From: Hemicordylus capensis
Lineage: Eukaryota > Chordata > Lepidosauria > Squamata > Cordylidae
Assembly (NCBI RefSeq): GCF_027244095.1
Contig: NC_069657.1
Location: 145,076,857 to 145,140,856, forward strand
Reading direction: 5' to 3'
Length of the DNA: 64,000 nucleotides
The notes under the pieces were generated by a model. It was not told the DNA's origin. It did not search any database and saw nothing but the letters and a program-made list of their open reading frames with translations. This document shows positions 22,845-34,245 of this stretch, in pieces. How positions within the stretch are numbered: the stretch's first letter is position 1; every line of letters begins with the position of its first letter. The position numbers were made by a program, and so were the translations under genes.

Positions 22845-23947
22845 CAAGGGCGTATCTAGGGTAGGGCAGGCAGGGCATGTGCCCCAGGCGCCACTTGAAG
22901 GGGGCGCCATTTTAAAATATTTTAAAAAAATTAAAATGGCCACCAAAAACAAAATGGCCATCGCGCATGCTCAAATGGACTCTGTGAGGCCCTAGGCCAT
23001 GCCAGGCCTTGCAGAGGCCATTTGAGCATGCGTGGTAGCCATTTTGTTTTCAGCGGCCATTTGAAAAAAATACAGTTATTTTTTAAAATGGCCACCACAC
23101 ATGCTCAAATGGTTCCTGTGAGGTCCTAGAGGCCAGCAGGGGGAGGGGAAACCTTTGAAGACCCCCCCCCACTGGCCCACGGCCTTTAAGAAGCCCCCCA
23201 AAGGGGCTACAGGTAAAAACATTTTTTTAAATTTAATATATATTAAGTTAATATAATATAAGTCACTGTACACATATTCTGTTTGGCACTATGTACAGAG
23301 AATCAGGGCTTATGAATAATGAGCTGAAGCTTATGAGCTAGGATTGTATTCATTTGTTCTTACTTTGCTTCTTGTGAGAAGTGAGTTTAATGTGATGTCT
23401 TAATAATATGGCTATTAATGGTGAGTTTGTCTTTGAATCAGTGTGAAATCCTTAGTATTAAGGCCCACTGGGAGTTTCTTGCTCTCTTTCTCTCATTTTA
23501 ACTGTCTTTCTGAAATACTAGAATATATTCCAAGCAGTGACACAGTTTACTCTGCATATCCTTTAATTATTTTCAGAGTATCTGGGAAAAGCCAAATTCT
23601 CCAGTTATTTTTAAAACTTATGTAATAGTGATGAATTATTATAGTAAAGAATTATAGTAAAGAATTAGACAGGCACTTCTGTTTGGTTTTCCAAGTACAC
23701 CTCCACATAGTATTTGGGTATTTCATGAGCCCCAGCATATTGAAATTTGTATTTTTTCCAGCATTTTTTGGTCTGGCTACATCCACTGCTAAATAGTTTT
23801 TGAAATATTAAAAGATTAACGAGCTTGACTTGTATTTTTCAGCTGATATTATGATAAAGTTATCTGAAAGATCGGTGTCAGATGTTTGGACAGGGGGTGC
23901 AATTTCAGTGCTTGCCCTAGGTGCTATTTTCCCTAGATACGCCTCTT
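22845..23947. mobile_element. Non-autonomous hAT element nested in a hAT transposase
   Basis: The ends are CAAGGGCGTATCTAGGG and, reverse complemented, AAGAGGCGTATCTAGGG. It is flanked by a perfect 8-bp duplication CAGGTGGA (22837-22844 and 23948-23955). The transposase reading resumes immediately after: codons for SSGG precede and NRGNIL follow. About 1.1 kb; a sister copy with its own perfect duplication is at 36808-37898 and a 3' piece at 55700-56006. No transposase frame was seen inside, so it needs help in trans. Confidence 0.96.
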
Positions 23948-25360
23948 CAGGTGGAAATCGTGGTAACATTCTCTCCATCATCACCTTAATTGCAAAATAT
24001 GATCCTATATTGCAACAGTTGCTAAATATTCCAGAGCGACAAACAAAGTACCTGAGCCCTGCTATTCAAAATGAACTGATTGATATACTCTCAGAAAGCA
24101 TCAAGGAAGAAATAATAAAGGATGCCAACACAGCTGCATTTTTCTCTGTCGTCACAGACATAATGCAGGATGCTGGCAAGACAGATCAGCTCAGCCAGTT
24201 AGCCCACTTCGTTTCTGTTGAGACCAACAAAAAGGATCAGCCAGTTGAAATAAAAATAAATGAAACATTCTTGGGCTTTTTGGTGGTGGAAGATCAGTCT
24301 GCTTCTGGCTTCAGGCAGAGTATTTTGAATGCTATGGAAAGCAATAAACTGAACCTCCTAAAATTGCAAGGCCAAGGTTACGATGGAGCTGCAACCATAA
24401 GTGGTGTCTACAGTGGTGTGCATGCTAGAATTCAGGCTTTACAGCCAAAGGCAACTTATGTTCATTGTGCTGCCCACAACTTGAACCTAATCTTGAATGA
24501 TGCAATGTCCAGTGTTCCAGGGGTAAGGAACTTCTTTGAAGTTGTGGAAAGAATATACATCTTCTTTGTACATAGCATCAAATGCTGGCATACACTAGCT
24601 CACTTAACATCTGGATCAAAAACCACACGGAAAAAACTTTGTCTGACCAGATGGTCTTCACGTCATGAGGCACTAGCAGCCCTTCAGTGCCGCTTCACAG
24701 ATATCCTCAAAGTGCTTACTGAAATAATTTTCCTAAGCAAGAAGAAAGGTGAAATCTCAGAAACCAACACTCTGAAATCCAAAATGGAGCAGTTCCAGTT
24801 TGTCTGCCTTATTGTGCTGCTGTCTAACATTTTAGGACCTGTTAATACTGTTTCAATGATGCTACAGTCCCCAGAAACCAACCTCAGCAAAGCAGCAACT
24901 TATCTCCGAGCCATTCACACTAATTTGCAAGAGAACAAAAATGAGTATGACTCCCTCCGCAAAACTGCAGCAAAAATGTCAGAAAAGTGGGGAGTATCCC
25001 AGGTGTTTGAGAGCAACGCGTGCGAAAGGTGAAGAGATTTCATGATGAGCTATTTGAGGAACAAAGACTAACAAATGCAGAGGACCGTTTTAGAGTAATT
25101 GTGTTCCTCTATGAGCCGGATATAGCTTCCTCACAATTGAAACAACGCTTTGAGGGCCTACATGAAATCGTTACTACCTTCAATGCTCTTCACCCATCAA
25201 CACTGACATCAGCAACTGATGAGGACTTACTTGAAGCAGGAGAACTTTTGGTCAGAAAATATGACACGGACTTGACTACCTCTCTTCCAAGAAACTTGCT
25301 ACAGTTCAGAAATTTATTGAAAGAAGAAATTTCAAATATGGATGGTGGTGAGATGTCATA

Positions 25361-25760
25361 GTTGGGATATGTGCAATGTGAGGTTCTTCATTGATACTAT
25401 TGTAATAGTTCTGTTATTTATACCTTGTAACTGTTGGGATGTGTGCAATGGTTAAAGTTCTTCATTGATACTGTTTTAATAGTTGGTTCTGTTATTTGCA
25501 CCTTGTAACTTTTGTTGGGATGTGTGTAATGATTACTGTTCTTCACTGATACTGTTTTTATTTGAGTCTGTTATGTACACTTTTGTGACTTTTATTGGGA
25601 TGTGTGCAATGTTAACTGTTCTTCATTGATACTGTTTTTAGTTGGGTCTGTTGTGCACACCTTGTAACTGTAGTTGGGATATGTGCAAAGATTAAAGTTC
25701 TTCTGTTGTATTAGTTGGTTCTGCTGTGCTGTTATTTACACCTTTTAACTAGTTGGGATA
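25361..25760. repeat. Tandem repeat, five units of about 70-90 bp
   Basis: Units start GTTGGGATRTGTGCAA, continue through GTTCTTCATTGATACTG and end TTGTAACT. Five diverged copies follow the transposase stop. They occupy the place where the C-terminal dimerisation domain would be encoded. Confidence 0.85.
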
Positions 25761-26094
25761 GTTAGCAGAGCCTACATTGGGCCAGGAGAAGGAGAGGAAG
25801 GCAGTGGCGGGTGGCGGGGGGGCATTTTAAAATCTTCTCTGGGCCCAAGCCAACCTTGTTACACCCCTGACTGTACAAGCAGACCTGGGGCCCTTTCTTC
25901 AGTTGGAAGACAGGTGGCATTGTGCTCCAAAGTCACTTCTGCATTCTACATATGCTCACGAGATGCACAGGAGTGAAAAGGAGCTTAGCCTCACTGCAAC
26001 CATTGGCTCTCTTGTTTTTTACATGGGACTCAGAGATTAGATTGGCAGAAGAATGAAACAAAACCAGACAACTGTACACAAATTTTAAAAGCTT

Positions 26095-26325
26095 TGAATT
26101 AAATAACATAAGGCAATTTATACTCTATAGTATAAATAATATAGTATAAAATTGCTTTAAAGTGTTTTAATTGGTGTTAAATAGTTTTGAATTGTTTTTA
26201 TATCTGTATTGTTTTGAGCACTGTATTTTAAATTATGTGTGTTTTGGTTTCCTTTAAACTTGCTGTACACCACCCAGAACCTTTGGATGGGGCAGTTTAT
26301 AAATGAAATTAATATAATAAATAAT
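26095..26325 (+). mobile_element. L2-type LINE 3' UTR fragment
   Basis: AT-rich sequence with GTTTTAATTGGTG and GTTTTGAATTGTTTTTATAT, then GCTGTACACCACCCAGAACC, TTTGGATGGGGCAG and a short (AATA)n end, the usual order in the tail of squamate L2 copies. No coding part kept. Confidence 0.75.
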
Positions 26326-26905
26326 ATAGTCCAGTCCCCAGCCATAGGACCTGCAGGAATTTCAGAGTAGACGACGTTTCTCACTGTATCCTCTAAGAAC
26401 ATGCCTAAATGAAGGGAAAAGATCTGGGTAGACATCTGACAATTGCTGTGAAAGTTTGCTGTGATGCAATATTGGTTTTTGACCAATGTGTACTGAACCA
26501 TACTGCAGTATTAATTTATTTTTATTTTTCTCATTAAGGTGATACCAAATATAAGGTGTTTGTTGAATTCCTCATAACATCTTCTATCAATAGGAACTAG
26601 TTTCCTTCTTTTATCTAAATCTTTGACCAAGTAATGCGATTTTCTTCTGTAAAACTGAGAGTTTATGTAATAAGTATGATACAAGCTGTAAGTGGTTTGA
26701 GTGAACAAAATTCTTTAACCTGGTCAGCAACACATGCCATTGTTTGAAAGCTGATGTTCCTCTCCAACAGGTTCTTTTTCTTCTAGTATTGCCATATCCA
26801 GTTACCTCCTATGATAGTGTCTACTCAGCTACGAAAAACTTCCAAAGCCTGCTAAGCAGTCCTCAGCAACCAGCACTACCTGTTACCTGTGATGGAGTGT
26901 ACCAC
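26326..26905. other. Intergenic DNA, nothing recognised
   Basis: AT-rich sequence without recognised gene or repeat ends. Confidence 0.5.
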
Positions 26906-26909
26906 ATTA

Positions 26910-27352
26910 GATAGGAACATAGGAAGCTGCAATATATGGAGTCTGACCATAGGTCTATCTAGTTCAGTACTTTCTACACAGACTGGCAGCAGCTTCTCCA
27001 AGGTTGCAGGTAAGACTCTTTCAGCCCTATCTTGGAGAAGACAGGGAGGGAACTTGGAACCTTCTGCTCTTTCCAGAGTGGCTCCATCCTCTAAGGCAGG
27101 GATCCTCAACGTTGGGTCCCCAGATGTTAGTGGACTTCAACTCCCATAATCCCAAGCCCCAGTGGCCTTTGGTTGGGGATTATGGGAGTTGAAGTCCAAT
27201 AACATCTGGGGGCCCAATGTTGAAGATCCCTGCTCTAAGGGGAATATCTTACAGTGCTCACACATCAAGTCTCCCATTCATATGCAACCAGGGTGGGTCC
27301 TGCTTAGCTAAGGGGACAAGTCATGCTTGCTACCATAAAACCAGCTCTCTTC
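26910..27352 (-). mobile_element. Chimeric tRNA/5S-like SINE with a nested MITE
   Basis: Same family as 6779. Minus strand start AGAGCTGGTTTTATGGTAGC, 5S-like CTAAGCAGGACCCACCCTGG, body, and end CCTATGTTCCTATC. It is split by a 136-bp element (27097-27232); without that element its length is like the others. Confidence 0.87.
27097..27232. mobile_element. 136-bp palindromic hAT MITE with perfect 8-bp duplication
   Basis: Terminal inverted repeats CAGGGATCCTCAACGTTGGG and (reverse complement of the right end) CAGGGATCTTCAACATTGGG. The arms continue inward as a near-complete palindrome (ACTCCCATAATCCC against GGGATTATGGGAGT). Flanks are CTCTAAGG on both sides (27089-27096, 27233-27240). A half copy of a related family is at 54736. 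Confidence 0.96.
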
Positions 27353-27499
27353 ACATTGCAGCAGAAATACAGATATCCACTGGTGAATTTACCAACATTG
27401 TGCTGTTAATGGGTTCCTTCCACCTAACAAAGATACTTCTCTAGCATTCACAGGGAAGTATATTGAAGGTAGCAGACTAGAAATCATTTTTTTTTATTG

Positions 27500-28105
27500 A
27501 GAACTGTATGTTTGGACCAAAAGTAGTTGAAAGTGTCCTAAGAGTAAGTAATTATGTACAATCAGTTAAGGGCTTGTTTATGCTGGCTGAGGTTAAAGAA
27601 AGGTTCAAGTGGAAGGCATTACTCACTGAAGTTGAAAATATCTCTAGTGTGACTGATCAAGTACATCATTTAGTTGCTAATATGCGCAGCAGACAGAGAG
27701 AAGGCTCACAGTTACAGTTTGAAGCACTCTAAAAAAAAAATCAGAAGACATGATCAGACAACATGACAAATTCACCGGGGGGAAATGTTGAACTGAACAG
27801 TCAGAGCAGTGCAGGTAACTGGAGGGTTTCCTTTATCTAGTTTATCTCCTGAAGTGTCTTATCAGAGCTAACAGAGAGGGAAACTGGGTTCTTCATCTCA
27901 ACTCTGTGCAGACTCTGTCTTTATTAGTCTTCTTAGTTAATACTGTACTATTTTGATTGATCAATCTTTCTGCATTCCTGTACCCTTATTACCCTTAATA
28001 AATCTGATTGCATTCTATCCCAATCTCTGTAATTATTTCCAGACCAAAGCTTTGCACAAACTGAAGACTGTAATGAGCTGCTCCCTAGATTCACTGATTC
28101 CCCAC
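27500..28105 (+). mobile_element. LTR retrotransposon fossil, 3' end
   Basis: Old LTR element piece: the end of a coding region, a purine-rich tract just before about 27787, and one LTR of about 320 bp beginning TGTTGAACTG, with a TTAATAAATCTG signal and a CA end near 28105. Family not certain (Copia-like or retroviral). No 5' LTR in the window; it is a broken remnant. Confidence 0.5.
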
Positions 28106-28164
28106 ATTAGCCCATAAGGTTAGTCAGGAGTGCACAACCAAGACTCCAGAGCAGTTTCATTAAC

Positions 28165-29490
28165 AGTTACCAGCACATGTGCCACTGTTTTTATAAGCTG
28201 AAGCTGATAAAAAGCACTCCTGGACACTGCCTCAACCTGATAAACCAGAGAGAATTATGGAACTAGATGCACTCCCAAACTATGTACCTGATCTTTCAGA
28301 GGTAGTGTTACCACATCCAGAACAGGCAGATCTAATTTTTTAAATTTTAATGTGTTTTTATCTATTGTGATTTTTATCTGTTTTATAAATTTTACATGTT
28401 TTTTATTTTATATGATGTTTTAATCTGTACACCACCTAGAGATCTCTGCATTAGGCAATATAGAAATTCAACAAACAAACAAACTCTTGGGTTCCAACAC
28501 CCCATAGACAGTACCTCTGTCTTATTTGGATTCAACTTCAGCTTGTTATTCCTCATCCAGCCCATTAGTGCCTCCAGTCAGGCATTTAGGGAAGATATGC
28601 CATTTCCTGATGCGGTCAACATGGAGAAATAGATCAGGGTGTCATCAGCATATTGATAACACCCTGCACCAAACCTCCTGATGATATCTCCCAGTGATTT
28701 TATGTAGATGTTAAAGAGCATTGGAGACAGACTGGAGCCTTGTGGAACTCCACAATTTAGTTATTGCTTTGCAGAACAACTCCATCTGGGATCTGGGACC
28801 ATCTGGGATATACCAGAGAGGTAGGAACAGAACATCTGTGAAACAGTGCCACCCAATCCCACCTCTCTCTGGTGACCCAGAAGGAAACCATGGTCAATGG
28901 TATCGAAAGCCACTAAGAGATAAAAAAAGGATCAGCCAAGTCACTCTCCCTCTCTCGAGAGCTATTTGGAGATCATCCACCAGGTCGACCAATACAGTTT
29001 CAACCCCATAGCCCATTTGAAAGCCAGTTTGAAATGGATCCAAATAATCTGTAGCATCCAAAACTGCCTGGAGCTAAGAGGCCACCACCCGCTCAATCAC
29101 CTCACTCAACCATGAAAGATTAGAAATTGATATGTAATAAGCTAATTTTGAGGGATCCAATGTACAGTAGGTTTCTTTAAATAATAATAGCCTCCTTAAG
29201 ACAAGGCAACATCCTGCCCTCCCTCAGAGAAGCATTTATAATATTTACCCAACACTCTCTGATAATATTACTACCAGATGAGACAAGCCAAGTTGGGCAA
29301 GTGTCAAGAGAACAGGCTGCAGGACACAAGGTCTGAAGCGGTTTGTCCACTTCCTCAGGAGTCACAAACTGAAAGTGATCCAATCTAATCCTATAAGAGG
29401 AGTTACTGGACACCTCCACAATAGACTCTGCAGTAACTGTGGAATCCAGCTTGGCCCAAATACGAGAGATTTTATCTGCAAAACCGTCAT
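28165..29490 (-). mobile_element. L2-clade LINE, internal fragment
   Basis: Minus-strand reverse transcriptase text with many breaks, homologous part by part to the copy at 30449: the motif C region around 28640-28660 (GTGTCATCAGCATATTGATA on the plus strand), KPLGEII around 28690, and the motif A region around 28880-28900. The linker reaches 29420 (SYRIRLDHFQFVTPEEVDK). It lacks both ends and is older than the neighbouring L2 copies. A short LINE tail is inserted at 28341. Confidence 0.82.
28341..28486 (+). mobile_element. Short LINE 3' tail inserted in the L2
   Basis: AT-rich text with ATGATGTTTTAATCTGTACA, CCACCTAGAGATCTCTGC, ATTAGGCAATATAGAAATTC and an (AACA)n end, a LINE tail in the opposite direction to its host. 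The L2 text is continuous on both sides (CCAGAACAGGCAGATC before, GGGTTCCAACACCCC after). Confidence 0.65.
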
Positions 29491-30448
29491 TAAAGACATC
29501 TCAGGAAGTGACTGTTGGATGCGTGTGATATCAGTACTATGGCTGGCAAGGACAACAGAAAACATTCTTAACATTCCTGGTGGGAGAGGACTGAAAGAAG
29601 TGGAAGGGGGAAAGGAGGAGAGGAAAATGATGAGGAAAGGGAACAGCTATTCAAGCCAGCTGGATCACTTGAGAGAGAATGGAAAAGGGTCGGATGGAGG
29701 CATGGAGAATTGGGTGAGCTTTGGAAGGCATCTTTACTGGGTCTCAAAGTGAGGTCGGAGACATGGTTGAGATTCATGACTGTTGCTTGTGAGCACTGAA
29801 GGGAACAGCTTGCAGGCAGATGACAGGTCTCAGAGAATCGGCTGCAACTCCAAAACAAAGGTGGAGACATCCCACTATACCCCAATTCTCTCTCCACAGA
29901 GAGTTATAGACATAATCGCATTTTGTTGGACTCCTGTTTGAGCGGGGTCACCCCACAGGGTCTAGTGCGAACAGACAATTTGCTGGATTGGTGCCTGCAG
30001 TTACCCTTCTCTTGCAGACCACTTGATCTGGGCACTGAGTTCTCGCACCCAAACGACTTCCATCCTGGGATACCATACATGTCCATGCCTTGAACCATAA
30101 ACACGGATCTTCATGACAAAAACAAATTATCATTCCAAGGGAAAGCTCACAGATCTTGGGAAGTAAACAAGAAGCTTGGAGAGTGCTGTGTTGTGCAAAT
30201 CACAGCTTTTACTGTCCTTAGGGTGACTTCAGTCTGGGGTGGTGTCAAAAGCTTGGGAGAGGGATATGGGAAAGAGGAAGAGAGGGGAGTTCCAAGAGAC
30301 AGCAAGTTTAGGACATTTTGAACTGCCAGCCAGCCTACAGTGTTATACCTTTAAACGTCATAAAAAGCAATTTCGATAATATATATGTGAAACTAACAGG
30401 CTTTGGTACGTCACTACAAGTTGATAGATAATATACATCAAAGGAAAC
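29491..30448. other. Intergenic DNA, nothing firm
   Basis: No gene recognised. The text looks unique or belongs to an old element I could not place. Confidence 0.45.
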
Positions 30449-30646
30449 ACATAGGCAATATTTATTTATTTATTTATTTATTTTTACATTTCTATACCGC
30501 CTTTCGTTAAAAACAACCCCAAGGCGGTTTACAAAAAGTAAAACATACAATAAAAAAGCAGTAAAAACATAAAGCTAAAAACATATAAAAACAGGCATTA
30601 AAACAATACAACAGATAAAAACACACCGAAGCAGCAGTAAAAACGA

Positions 30647-32110
30647 TTATGTAAAAGCCTGGGTAAAAAGCCAAGTCTTTACAAGCATTCTAAAAGCCAT
30701 GATGGAGTCCGAGGAACGAATGGCCACTGGGAGAGCATTCCAGAGTCTAGGAGCAGCAACAGAGAAGGCCCTGTCCCGAGTGCATGACAGCCAGGCCTCT
30801 CTCATTGTCGGCACCCGGAGCAGGGCCCCCTCAGATGTCCTTGTCAAGCAGGCAGCAACCCTTGGGAGCAGGTGGTCCGTCGAATACCCCGGGCCCAAAC
30901 CGTTAAGGGCTTTAAAGGTCAAAACCAGCACCTTGAATTGGACCCGGAAACGAACCAGCAGCCAGTGCAGCTCTTTCAAAATGGGGGTGATATGTTCCCA
31001 ATGGGCAGCTCCGGATAAAACCCTCTCTGCTGCGTTTTGCACTAGCTGCAGTTTCCGGATATTCTTCAAGGGCAGCCCCATGTAGAGCGCGTTACAGTAA
31101 TCCAGCCGTGACGTGACTAGGGCGTGGGTAACCGTGGCCAGATCTGCCTTCTCGAGAAAGGGACGCAGCTGGCGCACTAGCCGAAGCCGTGCAAAGGCAC
31201 CCCTGGCCACCACCTCCACCTGAGCTTCCAAAAGCAGAGCCGGGTCCAGTAGTACCCCCAAACTGCGTACTTGCTCCTTCAAGGGGAGTGCAACCCCATC
31301 CAGAACCGGTAAAATCTCCTCATCCTGATTGGCTCTCCTACTGACCAACAGTACCTCCGTCTTATCCTGATTCAATTTCAGTTTGTTAGCCCACATGCAA
31401 CCCATCACAGCCTCCAGCCCCTGATTCAGGACATCCACCACCTCCCTAGGATCAGATGACAAGGAGAGATAGAGCTGAGTGTCATCCGCATATTGCTGAC
31501 AACTCAGTCCAAATCCCTGGATGACCTCTCCCAGCGGCTTCATGTAGATGTTAAACAGCATGGGGGACAAGACCGATCCCTGCGGGACCTCACAGGCCAA
31601 CGGCCACGGGGCCGAGCAGTAGTCCCCTAGCACCACCTTTTGGACCCTCCCCCCAAGAAAGGACCGGAACACAGTGCCTCCGATTCCCATACTCAAGAGG
31701 CAGCCCAGAAGGATACCATGGTCGATGGTATCGAACGCCGCTGAGAGGTCCAGCAGAACCAACAAGGACGCACTCCCCTTGTCTAGTTCCCGGTGTAGGT
31801 AGAGCGACCAAGGCAGTCTCAGTCCCATACCCGAGGCGGAAGCCAGATTGAAAAGGGTCCAGATAATCCGTATCATCCAAGACCCTCTGCAGCTGGGACG
31901 CCACCACACGCTCCATCATCTTGCCCAGCAAGGGAAGGTTAGAAACAGGTCTATAGTTGTCCAGGTTGGAGGGATCAAGGGAGAGATTTTTTAATAGTGG
32001 TCTTACCACCGCCTCCTTGAGGCACGATGGCATCCTGCCCTCCCTTAATGAAGCATTAACGATCACCTCCAGCCATCTGCCTGTCCCCTCCCTGGCAGCT
32101 TTTATTAGCC
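30647..32110 (-). pseudogene. L2 reverse transcriptase (near-intact C-terminal frame)
   Basis: The frame 31590-32066 carries MIVNASLREGRMPSCLKEAV, RPLLKNLSLD, NYRPVSNLPLLGKMMERVV and LDPFQSGFRLGYGTETALVA. The frame 30647-31909 (420 residues) carries LLVLLDLSAAFDTIDHG (motif A), VPQGSVLSPMLFNIYMKPLG (motif B), QQYADDTQLYLSL (motif C with ADD), LKLNQDKTEVLLVS, LDYCNALYMGLP and AFSVAAPRLWNALPVAIR. The two overlap with one frame change near 31800. The polymerase half is otherwise without stops. Confidence 0.94.
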
Positions 32111-32135
32111 ATGAAGGGCAAGGGTCAAGAGCGCA

Positions 32136-33180
32136 CTAAGTCGCCCGCACACTGCCCAGGATCTTGTCCACATCCTCAGGCCGAACCAACTGAAAAGAAT
32201 CCAACACAACGGGACCAGATGGTACCAGAGGCACGTCTGCCAGAACTGCCCAAACTCTGGAGTCCAGGTCAGCATGGATGCAAGCGACTTTATCTGAAAA
32301 GCGACAGGCAAACCGATCACAAAGAGCTGTAGATGACTCCTCCCCCATTATCTGGGGGGATGTGTGGAGCAAGGTTTTTACCACACCAAACAGCTCTGTT
32401 TGTCTGCACTGAGCAGATGCAATGGAGGCGGAGAAAAGGCATTTCTTCGCTGCCCCCACCGCCACGGAGTAGTCCCTAAAATGGGCTGTAGCCCGTGTTC
32501 GGTCGGATTCGTGACTACTCTTCCTCCAGCGTCGTTCCAGCCGTCGTCCGAGTTGCTTCATCGCCCTAAGCTCCGAGGAAAACCAAGAAGCAGATCGGGC
32601 TCCACCAAGCTGGAGAAGGCATTTAGGAGCAACCGTGTCAACAGCCCGGGCCATCTCCCCATTCCAGAGATCAACCAGGGCCTCGACAGGGTCACCAGCT
32701 CTGGACACTGGAAACTCCCCGAGGGCCGTCTGGAATCCAAGCGGATCCATAAGCCTCTGGGGGCGGACCATCCTAATCGGCCCACCACCCCTGCAGAGGG
32801 CAGACGGAGCAGCCAAACTAAACCCCACAAGATGATGATCTGTCCATGACAAAGGAGTGGTCTTAAATTCCCCACCTCCAGGTCATTTATTTCCCGGTCT
32901 GCAAAAACCAGATCCAGAGTGTGTCCCGCCACGTGGGTAGGGCCCGATACCAACTGAGACAGGCCCATGGTTGCCATGGAGGCCATGAAATCCTGAGCCG
33001 CACCCACTGGGGGGCCTCAGCGTGGACATTGAAATCCCCCAAAACAATAAGCCTGGGGGAACCCAAAGTCACCTCCGAGACCACCCCCGCCAGCTCAGGT
33101 AGGGAGACTGAAGTGCAGCGGGGTGGTCGGTACACCAGCAGAATCCCCAGCCTATCTCGGAGGCCCACCCTCAAGGACAA
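32136..33180 (-). pseudogene. L2 endonuclease C-terminal part and linker
   Basis: LGILLVYRPPRCTS, then LIVLGDFNVHAEAP (GDFN motif), LVSGPTHVAGHTLDLVF and SWTDHHLVGFSL (the DH motif) lie in three frames, so at least two breaks. The linker reads RSASWFSSELRAMKQLGRRL, ERRWRKSS and FRDYSVAVGAAKKCLFSA. A stop separates it from the reverse transcriptase near 32135. The N-terminal catalytic residues are missing because of 5' truncation. Confidence 0.9.
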
Positions 33181-33249
33181 ACACTCGAAATTCTGAGATT
33201 GCCTGACCGGGCACCTATATTCTAATATAGCAAAAGCAATTCAATGATA

Positions 33250-33838
33250 GTTATCCCTCGCCAACGGCGGTTTTGCCAATTGCAGCTTTGAGTATCCACA
33301 ACTGGGAAATTGTGTCCAGTCTTGCCAACTGCAACCCGAGTATCTGTGGTTTGGTGAGATTTTTTTTTTGTGTGTGTGATTTGGAGGGCTTTTCCAAAAT
33401 TTTGGAGGGTTCAGAGGTACAATCCACTCATTCCTTTTGCTGACCCTACATAAGAACATAAGAACAGCTAGTCCAGCATCCTGATTCACACAGTGGCCCA
33501 CCAGATGCCTCTGGGGAGCCCACAGGCAAGAGGTATGTGCATGCCCTTTCTACTTTCTCACACCTGTCAACTCACCGTGATTTAAAGTGTTTTTGGGGGG
33601 TTAAATGTGCCTTTGGGTGATTTGGGGGGGTTCAAGATTTTCCAGAGGTTCAATCTGCTCACTCCTCTTGCTTATTCTTAGTGATTTTAAGGGATTCTGA
33701 GTGATTTTTTGGCAATTTTTTTTCTTTGATTTATTAGTCTTTTTGTGGCTACAGTTCCCCTAACCCCCTGATTCCCATTGTTCACCAACAGCAAGGTTTT
33801 GCCAGAACAAAACCCTTGCTGTTGGCGAGGGATGGCTG
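33250..33838. mobile_element. Tigger-like mariner relic (non-autonomous)
   Basis: The left end GTTATCCCTCGCCAACGGC and the reverse complement of the right end, CAGCCATCCCTCGCCAAC, form inverted repeats. TA lies outside both ends (33248-33249 and 33839-33840). The CCCTCGCCAAC motif and TA target fit pogo/Tigger-type elements. A CR1 tail at 33449-33545 is nested inside. Confidence 0.7.
33449..33545 (-). mobile_element. CR1 LINE 3' UTR fragment
   Basis: ATAAGAACATAAGAACAGCT, then CCAGCATCCTGATTCACACA and GTGGCCCACCAGATGCCTCT: reverse complement of the CR1 3' end (CATCTGGTGGGCCAC...TTCTTATGTTCT). Confidence 0.85.
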
Positions 33839-34039
33839 TATATGTAACGCAAAGGCAATTGTGATTTGTCATACCGTAGTACGTTATTGGCATATATTTG
33901 TTGCAAATACTATACAATTAGCATAACATGTTAATAATAGCAGGAAGCACTTCCTCTAATAGAACTGCCATTTTAGCAAAGGAACCTTTTGGTTACTATT
34001 TTCTCCAAGTTTGACAGTTCACAGAGAGTTTATTACATT

Positions 34040-34208
34040 TTTGTTAACTAATTCCTGGCAAGCACAGAAGTGGTCCTGCGTTCTGGCCCAGGACTCATTG
34101 GTCCTGATCCAGTGCAAGTGCATGGGGCATTCTGGGGGGACCCCCCCAGGCCAGGAAGCTTGTCATTGCCTCCCGGTCGAGGGCCTGCTTGTGTGTGCCA
34201 TGCATGGC

Positions 34209-34245
<37 letters not shown>

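Larger units (their letters stand above)
21879..25361 (+). pseudogene. hAT transposase, ZMYM1/DUF4371 type
   Basis: The N-terminus METASASHSSLTRKKKSGAQ leads to KITSFFMKI. A TTF-type zinc-finger region follows (WLCYLPTSNQAYCQPCWLFS, GVHDWHNLKRKIEVHE), then FWRQVLDRIINVTLTLA. The catalytic region begins NRGNILSIITLIAKYDP and holds VTDIMQDAGKTDQLS (first acidic site), GQGYDGAATISG, HCAAHNLNLIL and TRWSSRHEAL. Breaks: a LINE tail after residue 86, frame losses around 22320-22590, the hAT at 22845-23947, and a frame change near 25020. The last part (25020-25361) ends in DLTTSLPRNLLQFRNLL and stops before the usual C-terminal hAT dimerisation block (SAERSFS-like), which is missing. Resembles host ZMYM1 and its relatives, but the context is a transposon. 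Confidence 0.88.
21783..25869 (+). mobile_element. hAT transposon with ZMYM1-like transposase, interrupted
   Basis: It contains a broken transposase frame (21879-25361), a tandem-repeat 3' region (25361-25760) and a probable 3' end near 25869 (TTGTTACACCCCTG, whose reverse complement begins CAGGGGTGTAACAAGG as in hAT ends). The 5' limit at 21783 is a guess from a CAG start and G-rich subterminal sequence. A LINE tail (22137-22208) and a second hAT (22845-23947) are inserted in it. Confidence 0.8.
30449..33240 (-). mobile_element. L2-clade LINE, best preserved copy
   Basis: It runs from a truncated endonuclease (about 33215) through linker and reverse transcriptase to a 3' UTR with GGTATAGAAATG and a (TAAA)n tail at 30449-30484. 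It lacks the N-terminal half of the endonuclease, a normal 5' truncation. A GCAAT is present just outside both ends and may be the target duplication. The 420-residue C-terminal open frame suggests it is the youngest L2 here. A 3' fragment of the same subfamily is at 54227-54538. Confidence 0.93.

Noticed and set aside
21879-25361. A host ZMYM1-like gene
   Set aside because: Domain order fits, but the frame is broken by insertions, has no introns, lacks the C-terminal block and lies within a transposon-like unit with a hAT-type 3' end.
30699-31085. Plus-strand open frame of 128 codons
   Set aside because: Antisense shadow of the L2 reverse transcriptase at 30647-31909.
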